A DNA stretch of 12,720 bases, taken from the NCBI GenBank assembly GCA_030679805.1, contig JAUXST010000315.1:1-12720 (forward strand). Reading direction: 5' to 3'. The DNA comes from Reyranella sp. (GTDB taxonomy: Bacteria; Pseudomonadota; Alphaproteobacteria; Reyranellales; Reyranellaceae). Below, one piece after another: positions 8,145 through 12,720 of this stretch. Numbering within the stretch: the stretch's first letter is position 1; the number at the start of each line of letters is the position of its first letter. The position numbers and the translations under genes are program-made. Under the pieces are notes generated by a model that had not been told where the DNA came from, ran no database searches, and saw only the letters and a list, made by a program, of their open reading frames with translations.

Positions 8145-8546
8145 ATGATCCGCAAACGCTCCGAGTCGGGCTGGCGCGTGGCCTCTCTGGCTGCGGCGCT
8201 GTTTGCGATCACCCTCAATTTCCTGCAGCCGCTCGCACATGCCGCGCTGATGCGCGACGGCGGACCGGAAGCCGCGGCGAAGATGTGGGGCGCCTTCTGC
8301 CAGACGCCCACTAGCCAGAACGATGGTCAGGACGATGAACAGGGCTCCGCGCCGGTCGCCGGCAAGAGCCACGAATGCTGCCTCGGCCTCGCGCACGCGC
8401 CCGTGCTGGCCGAACTCTCCACCGCCTTCATCCTCGTCGAGCCCACCCCGACCGCGATCCGCTTCGTGCCCGCGATCGACGCCCTCTCCCCCGTCGGCAT
8501 CCGCGACGGGCCGAGCCAGCCCAGAGCTCCACCCTCCCGCGTCTGA
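8145..8546 (+). CDS. cruR: DUF2946 protein, CruR-type copper-responsive upstream ORF
   Basis: Small protein of 133 aa with an N-terminal hydrophobic segment (GWRVASLAAALFAITLNFLQ, about 9-28) ending in AHA, then a Cys-bearing middle (FCQTP, C52; HECCLGLAH, C78-C79) and the terminal block QPRAPPSRV. These features mark the DUF2946 family. Its studied member, CruR of Bordetella pertussis, is a nascent-chain sensor. Copper binding to a CXXC motif relieves translation arrest at a C-terminal RAPP motif and allows Rho-dependent termination before the following TonB-receptor gene. Here the RAPP (127-130) ends three codons before the stop, and a TonB-receptor gene follows after 64 bases. The cysteine pair is adjacent (CC) instead of CXXC, so the metal site may differ. 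The ATG at 8145 fits the family N-terminus but has no Shine-Dalgarno. In-frame GTG codons at 8055, 8097 and 8124 are less likely starts. It may act mainly in cis during synthesis and not as a mature protein. Confidence 0.75.
   Translation: MIRKRSESGWRVASLAAALFAITLNFLQPLAHAALMRDGGPEAAAKMWGAFCQTPTSQNDGQDDEQGSAPVAGKSHECCLGLAHAPVLAELSTAFILVEPTPTAIRFVPAIDALSPVGIRDGPSQPRAPPSRV
8523..8534 (+). promoter_or_regulatory. RAPP translation-arrest motif at the end of the uORF
   Basis: Codons AGA GCT CCA CCC encode Arg-Ala-Pro-Pro, followed by Ser-Arg-Val and TGA. In CruR of Bordetella this motif stalls the ribosome. AGA and CCA occur nowhere else in this gene, and GCT only once more. The same bases can pair with the receptor gene's ribosome-binding site: CTCCAC at 8527-8532 with GTGGGG at 8597-8602 (one G-U), or CTCCC at 8534-8538 with GGGAG at 8600-8604. 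Confidence 0.55.
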
Positions 8547-8557
8547 CACCTGAAACC

Positions 8558-8581
8558 GCGATGCGCCTTGTTGCGCGTCGC
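8558..8581 (+). promoter_or_regulatory. Stable hairpin between uORF and TonB-receptor gene
   Basis: GCGATGCGC (8558-8566) pairs over nine positions, one of them U-G, with GCGCGTCGC (8573-8581), leaving the six-base loop CTTGTT. No T-run follows, so it is not an intrinsic terminator. It lies 11 bases after the uORF stop and 17 bases before the receptor Shine-Dalgarno, where a stalled ribosome, Rho or an RNase would act. Confidence 0.5.
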
Positions 8582-8610
8582 ATTCATTCGTCATTCGTGG
8601 GGAGATTTTC

Positions 8611-10809
8611 ATGCTGTCGATCCGTGCGGCGACCTTCGCCGCTTTCGCGGGCCTTGCCCTGATTCCGACTCTGGCCAGGGCACAGGCCACGCCACCGGCA
8701 ACAGCCCAGGTAACGACGCCGGACACGCCGCCCGCCGCAACGCCGCCGATCAGCCTGCCGCCGATCACCGTCAGTGCCGGCCGCGGCTCCGATCTCGAGA
8801 AGCTCGACGTCAGCACCACGGTGATGACGCGGGCGCAGGTCCAGGCGATGCCCGAGGCCGGCGTCGACCAGATCGTCAATCGCATCCCCGGCGTGTGGAC
8901 GCAGAACATCCCCTCCGGCCAGCTCCATCCGACCGGCCAGCCCGTCAGCATCCGCGGCTTCGGCACCAGCACCACCATCAACACGCTGGTGATGGTCGAT
9001 GGCGTGCCGATGAACGATCCCTATTTCCGCACCGTCAACTGGAGCGCCATTCCCAAGAACACCATCGACCGGATCGAGGTCATCCGCGGCGGCGGCGCCA
9101 CCAGCCTGTGGGGCAACATGGCGATGGGCGGCATCATCAACATCGTGACGCGCGAGCCCACCAAGACCGCCGCGGCGGTCGACGTGAGCTACGGCAACTA
9201 CAACACCGGCGCCGCCGAGATCGCCGGCAGCCTGGCGGTCAACGACAAGCTCAACGTCGGGCTCGCCTACAACCACAACCAGAGTTCGGGCTACAACCTC
9301 ACGCCGGCGCAGTACCAGAACGTCAACCTGGTGCCGACCGCCTCGAAGGCCGACAACATCGCCTTCTCGGTCTTCCTGACGCCGAGCGACAACCTGAAGC
9401 TCTTCGCCAAGGCGAACTTCAACCAGACCTACGAGGATGGGCTGGTGTGGGCCATGGCGCACAACAACTGGTCCAACTACCGCGGCCAGTTCGGCGGCGC
9501 CTACGAGTTCGAGAACAAGACCTCGATCAACTTCAACGTCTGGGCCGGCGGCGGCATGTTCGGCACCACCAATGTCGCCAGCGGCGCCTACACGTTGAAC
9601 AACATCAACGCGACCAACCAGTTCGTCAGCCAGATCGAACAGGCGCCCAACACCGACCAGGGCGGCTCGGTCTTCTTCCAGGGCGACGTTGGGCCGATCA
9701 AGGACGTCAAGATCGGCGTCGACATGCGCCGCACGACGATCAACGACAACAACAACCTCTACGCCAGCGCCACGGCCAAGCCGACCATCTTCATCGCCAA
9801 CGGCGAGCACCGCACTGAGGGCATCTTCGGCCAGGGCACCTACCGTTTCACCGGCGTTCCCCTCGAGGTCACGGTCGGTCTGCGCGGCGATTTCTACCAG
9901 GCGCTGAACGCCAGCGTGCTGACCGTGAACTCCAACACCCTGGTCCCGGTGGCCAACTCGAACTACAGCAGCTTCGATCCGCGCATCGGCCTGAAATACC
10001 AGGTGTTCGACGAATTCAGCATCCGCGCCGCGGCCTACCGCAACTTCTCCGCGCCGGGCATGAACCAGATGTATCGCAGCTTCGCATCGGGCACGGCCTA
10101 CACCGCCATCAACCCGAACCTGCAGCCGATGACGAACGTCGGCGAGGAAGTCGGTTTCGACTTCAAGTGGCGGGAGTTCACCCTGTCGGGAACGGTCTTC
10201 AACAACAATCTCGACAACTTCATCGACTTCGTGACGGTGTGCAACACCAACCCGGCCTGCGCCGCGCCGTTCATCTCCGCCGCGGGCCTCGGCCCCGGCT
10301 TCACCACGGTGCGGCAGTATCAGAATACCGGCAGCGCCGTGTTTCAGGGCCTCGAGATCATCGGCGGATGGCAGGCGACGCCGGAGCTGCGGTTCGGCGC
10401 CAGCTTCACCAACACCATCGCCTACATGACGACCTCCAACTATCCCGCGCTGATCCGGACCGGGGTCCAGCTCGGCCAGGTGCCGGTCACGATGTTCAAT
10501 GCCAATGTCGAATGGCAGCCCCTTCCCGAACTGGTGCTGAGCGCCAACCTGAAGTCGTTCCCGTCCTACTGGAACGACACCGGCCATACCCAGCTCAACC
10601 AGGCCGCCACGCTGCTCGACGTCGGGGCGTCCTACTCACCCGCCAAATACGTCGACATCTATGCCAGCATCCAGAACCTCACCAACGTCCAGTACCTGGC
10701 ATCGGGCTATACGACGACAACCTTCGAGGGCCCGACGGTCAACGCCTCGGCCATCCCGGCGCTGGGCATGCCGTTCACCGCCATCGCCGGCCTTCGGATG
10801 AGATTCTGA
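8611..10809 (+). CDS. TonB-dependent outer-membrane receptor
   Basis: Outer-membrane active transporter of 732 aa. It has a Sec signal peptide (cleavage likely after LARA, residue 24), a Pro/Thr-rich linker and a probable TonB box PPITVSA (50-56). The plug domain (about 60-182) holds VSIRGFGTS, VMVDGVPMNDPY and the pattern IDRIEVIRGGGATSLWGNMAMGGIINIVTREP. The rest is a 22-strand-type barrel ending in the C-terminal Phe (GLRMRF). GGGGAG lies directly upstream of ATG 8611 at a normal distance. Its size and plug are generic and do not identify the substrate. The CruR-type uORF ahead of it suggests copper or a copper-bearing ligand, as proposed for BfrG of Bordetella; catecholate siderophores, vitamin B12 or other chelates remain possible. 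The only Cys pair I saw, C544 and C550, sits in a predicted surface loop. The next gene starts 23 bases downstream. Confidence 0.93.
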   Translation: MLSIRAATFAAFAGLALIPTLARAQATPPATAQVTTPDTPPAATPPISLPPITVSAGRGSDLEKLDVSTTVMTRAQVQAMPEAGVDQIVNRIPGVWTQNIPSGQLHPTGQPVSIRGFGTSTTINTLVMVDGVPMNDPYFRTVNWSAIPKNTIDRIEVIRGGGATSLWGNMAMGGIINIVTREPTKTAAAVDVSYGNYNTGAAEIAGSLAVNDKLNVGLAYNHNQSSGYNLTPAQYQNVNLVPTASKADNIAFSVFLTPSDNLKLFAKANFNQTYEDGLVWAMAHNNWSNYRGQFGGAYEFENKTSINFNVWAGGGMFGTTNVASGAYTLNNINATNQFVSQIEQAPNTDQGGSVFFQGDVGPIKDVKIGVDMRRTTINDNNNLYASATAKPTIFIANGEHRTEGIFGQGTYRFTGVPLEVTVGLRGDFYQALNASVLTVNSNTLVPVANSNYSSFDPRIGLKYQVFDEFSIRAAAYRNFSAPGMNQMYRSFASGTAYTAINPNLQPMTNVGEEVGFDFKWREFTLSGTVFNNNLDNFIDFVTVCNTNPACAAPFISAAGLGPGFTTVRQYQNTGSAVFQGLEIIGGWQATPELRFGASFTNTIAYMTTSNYPALIRTGVQLGQVPVTMFNANVEWQPLPELVLSANLKSFPSYWNDTGHTQLNQAATLLDVGASYSPAKYVDIYASIQNLTNVQYLASGYTTTTFEGPTVNASAIPALGMPFTAIAGLRMRF

Positions 10810-10832
10810 AAGGTGTAGAAAGGAAGAGCATC

Positions 10833-12014
10833 ATGCGGCGCCTTCTTCTCTGTCTCGGACTCCTGCTGCCGGCGGGCACCGCCGCCGCGCAGCACAACCA
10901 TGCGTCTCGTGGAACGCAGGAGGCCTTCACCGCCACGCCGGCCTTCGGTCCCGACGGCACGCTGTGGCTGGTGCGGACCGAGGGCAGCCGGGTCGTGGTC
11001 GTGCGCTCCTCCGACCTCGGCCGGACTTTTACCGCGCCGGTTGCGGTGACTCCCGAGCCGCTGAACCTCGACTGGGGGCCCGACGCGCGGGCGCGCATCG
11101 CGGTCGATCCCAAGGGAGTGGCGATCGTCACCTTCGCCATCTTCCAGGACAAGAACTTCAACGGCCGCGCCTTTCACGCGCGCTCGACCGACAACGGCGC
11201 CTCGTTCACCAAGCCGCAGCCGCTCACCGCCGACACGACCAGCCAGCGCTTCGAGACGGTGGCGATCGATCCTGCCGGCCGCGTGTTCACCGCCTGGCTC
11301 GACAAGCGCAACGGCCCCGCCGCCCGAAAGGCCGGCAAGCCCTATCCTGGTGCGGCGCTGGCCTATGCCTGGTCGGACGACGAGGGTGCGCGCTTTGCCG
11401 ACACGCACATCGCGCTCGACAACACCTGCGAGTGCTGCTGCCTGGGCGTGGCCTTCGCCGGTCCCGGTCGGCCGGCTGTGATCTTCCGCAACATCTTTCC
11501 GGGCTCGGTGCGCGACCACGCCGTCGTCACCTTCAGCGATCCCGCGACGCCCGGTCCGCTCAACCGCGTCAGCGCCGATAACTGGAAGATCGAAGCCTGC
11601 CCGCACCATGGCCCCAGCCTCGCGATCGCACCGGACGGCAGCCAGCACGCGGCATGGTTCACCGACGGCACCGCGCGCAAGGGCCTGTTCTATGCCCGCG
11701 CCGATTCGACCGGTGCCGTCTTCGGTCCGCCGCGCGCGCTCAGCGCACCCGACCGCCAGCCGGCGCGGCCCTATCTCCTGGCTGAAGGCGCGGCGCTCCA
11801 TCTGGTGTGGAAGGAGTTCGACGGCGACAAGGTGTCGGTGCGCTGGCAGGTCTCGACCGACAACGGCCGCAGCTGGAGTGCCGCCACGACCGTGGCCAAC
11901 ACCGGCGATGCCTCGGACCATCCGCAACTGGTCGCCCGCGACGGCCGGGGCTATCTCTCCTGGCTCACCAAAAACGAAGGCTATCGCCTGATCGCGCTGG
12001 GTGGCTCGTCGTGA
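10833..12014 (+). CDS. Secreted BNR/sialidase-like beta-propeller protein with CECCC motif
   Basis: Exported protein of 393 aa. A signal peptide MRRLLLCLGLLLPAGTAAA (cut near residue 19-20) precedes a mature end QHNHAS. Four Asp-box (BNR) motifs are spaced along the chain: SSDLGRTF (59-66), STDNGASF (118-125), SDDEGARF (181-188) and STDNGRSW (341-348). This implies a six-bladed sialidase-like propeller. Catalytic sialidase signatures such as the Arg triad and FRIP cannot be recognised, so calling it a sialidase would be an over-annotation. Between blades lies NTCECCCLG (C199, C201, C202, C203), and later ACPHHGPS (C256, H258, H259). With His21 and His23 these are potential soft-metal ligands. 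The ATG at 10833 is preceded by AGGAAG. It lies between the receptor and a thioredoxin whose GTG overlaps its stop (GTGA), so a periplasmic copper-binding or handling role is my inference. I know of no assigned function. Confidence 0.82.
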   Translation: MRRLLLCLGLLLPAGTAAAQHNHASRGTQEAFTATPAFGPDGTLWLVRTEGSRVVVVRSSDLGRTFTAPVAVTPEPLNLDWGPDARARIAVDPKGVAIVTFAIFQDKNFNGRAFHARSTDNGASFTKPQPLTADTTSQRFETVAIDPAGRVFTAWLDKRNGPAARKAGKPYPGAALAYAWSDDEGARFADTHIALDNTCECCCLGVAFAGPGRPAVIFRNIFPGSVRDHAVVTFSDPATPGPLNRVSADNWKIEACPHHGPSLAIAPDGSQHAAWFTDGTARKGLFYARADSTGAVFGPPRALSAPDRQPARPYLLAEGAALHLVWKEFDGDKVSVRWQVSTDNGRSWSAATTVANTGDASDHPQLVARDGRGYLSWLTKNEGYRLIALGGSS

Positions 12015-12523
12015 AGCGGCGCGCGCCCATCACCGCCATCTTCGCCGGCCTCTGCCTCATTGCCGCGGTCGCGGCGGCGCAGGTCGCGGCATCGGCCGAT
12101 CCGCTGTCCTTCACGCGCGGCAGCTGGGCCAAGCTGCGCACGGCGCACGCGGGCCAGCCGACCGTGATCCATTTCTGGGGCCTCACCTGCGGTCCCTGCC
12201 TGGTCGAGCTGCCGCAATGGGGCAAGCTGCTGAAGGAACGGTCCGGTCTCCGCCTGGTCCTGGTCGCCGCGGACCCGCTGCCGCAGGAGCCGCAGCGCGT
12301 GTCGGCGACGCTGGCGAAGGCCGCCCTCGGCGGCGCCGAGAGCTGGAGTTTCACCGACCGCTTCTACGAACGCCTGCGCTACGAGATCGACCCGGCGTGG
12401 GCGGGCGAACTGCCGCGCACCGTCATGATCGCGGCCGACGGCCAAATTGCCGTGCTTCCCGGTGTCGCCGACCTCGCCCAGGTACGAACGTGGCTCGACG
12501 CGCAGACCAAGGCACCCCGTTGA
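12011..12523 (+). CDS. TlpA-like periplasmic thioredoxin-fold protein
   Basis: Predicted membrane-anchored or secreted thiol-disulfide protein of 170 aa. A hydrophobic N-terminus (ITAIFAGLCLIAAVAAAQVAA, about 7-27) is followed by a compact thioredoxin domain. The active site is WGLTCGPCLVELP (C60, C63), with CGPC as in TlpA/ResA/CcmG proteins, and a cis-Pro before a Arg-Thr-Val-Met strand (ELPRTVMI, P135). The usual TlpA sequence FWATWCGPC has become FWGLTCGPC, replacing the second Trp by Thr. It starts at GTG 12011, which overlaps the preceding stop (GTGA), so the two proteins are translationally coupled. A natural reading is that it keeps cysteines of the CECCC propeller reduced or helps metal transfer, by analogy with TlpA-type proteins that service copper chaperones and cytochrome oxidase; the pairing is inferred from gene order. 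Confidence 0.88.
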   Translation: MKRRAPITAIFAGLCLIAAVAAAQVAASADPLSFTRGSWAKLRTAHAGQPTVIHFWGLTCGPCLVELPQWGKLLKERSGLRLVLVAADPLPQEPQRVSATLAKAALGGAESWSFTDRFYERLRYEIDPAWAGELPRTVMIAADGQIAVLPGVADLAQVRTWLDAQTKAPR

Positions 12524-12720
12524 TACCCACGCCCCTCCGCGCCGCCCTCCGGGCAACGACACCGGCGCGCCTGCCGCCGCCGGCGCTCGCCGCGGCGGCG
12601 GGGTTGCATCTGCTCGCGGGCGCCGCGATGCTCGTCGCCTGGCAGGTCTCGCCAACCGACGAGACGCCATTGCCGGTTGAGATCGCGGTCGTGGTGCCGG
12701 CGCCGCCGCGGCCCGAATCG
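12520..12720 (+). CDS. TonB-type energy transducer (partial, 5' end only)
   Basis: The first 67 codons are visible before the window ends. The proposed start is TTG at 12520, which overlaps the stop of the thioredoxin gene (TTGA); no ATG is available before residue 37, so this start is inferred from coupling. The product has a short basic N-terminus, one membrane helix (about 22-41, AAAAGLHLLAGAAMLVAW) with a His at residue 30 like the conserved His in the TonB anchor, then an acidic segment and PVEIAVVVPAPPRPE, the opening of a proline-rich periplasmic spacer. The Ser usually four residues before that His is Ala. Together with the receptor at the head of the operon, a dedicated TonB is the likely identity. 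The C-terminal TonB domain is not visible, so a TolA-like or other Pro-rich anchor cannot be excluded. Confidence 0.62.
   Translation, partial: MIPTPLRAALRATTPARLPPPALAAAAGLHLLAGAAMLVAWQVSPTDETPLPVEIAVVVPAPPRPES

Noticed and set aside
8579..8600. Shared operator between 7222-7241 and the bases before the receptor gene (both contain TCATTC)
   Set aside because: Only a six-base word is shared and the second copy has no inverted partner; it falls in a leader that is explained by the uORF arrangement.
8584..10587. Minus-strand reading frame of 667 codons opposite the TonB receptor
   Set aside because: It mirrors the receptor gene; the Val/Gly/Arg/Asp-rich translation has no domain pattern. It is a GC-bias shadow.
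10833..12014. Functional exo-alpha-sialidase
   Set aside because: Asp boxes are present but the catalytic Arg triad, FRIP motif and nucleophile Tyr/Glu pair are not recognisable; Asp boxes occur in many unrelated propellers.

Overview
This is a GC-rich stretch with dense gene packing, frequent GTG and TTG starts and strong third-position G/C bias. The gene content (a Dpp-type peptide transporter with a Tat-exported binding protein, a DUF2946/CruR-headed TonB-receptor operon) suggests a Gram-negative proteobacterium. Alphaproteobacteria (Rhodospirillales/Rhizobiales-like) is my best guess, but no rRNA or marker gene in the window settles it.

Layout. (1) Positions 1-5357, minus strand: a five-gene peptide/oligopeptide ABC transporter operon read right to left. 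The order is binding protein (5357-3567), DppB-type permease (3500-2538), DppC-type permease (2572-1622), DppD-type ATPase (1609-638) and DppF-type ATPase (641 to off the left edge). The last four genes overlap or nearly touch, while a stem-loop sits in the 66-base gap after the binding protein. (2) Positions 5358-5493: a divergent control region with a perfect 12-base palindrome and a plausible promoter for the transporter. (3) Positions 5494-7194, plus strand: a compact operon of a Gdx/SugE guanidinium exporter, a short-chain dehydrogenase and a Nudix (ADP-ribose pyrophosphatase-like) hydrolase. (4) Positions 7297-7995: a DJ-1/PfpI protein resembling isonitrile hydratase, with its own leader. 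(5) Positions 8145-12720, plus strand: a DUF2946 protein ending in a RAPP motif, a TonB-dependent receptor, a secreted BNR-repeat propeller with a CECCC motif, a TlpA-like thioredoxin (GTGA overlap) and the start of a TonB energy transducer (TTGA overlap, cut by the window end).

The most interesting region is (5). Its first gene matches the CruR type of copper-sensing upstream ORF described in Bordetella pertussis. In that system a nascent DUF2946 peptide senses copper through cysteines and stalls on a C-terminal RAPP, which controls Rho-dependent termination before a TonB-receptor gene. Here the RAPP codons include rare triplets, a 9-bp hairpin lies between the uORF and the receptor, and the RAPP-coding bases can pair with the receptor's ribosome-binding site. 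Together the operon looks like a copper-regulated outer-membrane uptake system with its own periplasmic Cys-rich propeller, thiol-redox partner and TonB. The copper assignment is inferred from the uORF family; it has not been shown for this locus.
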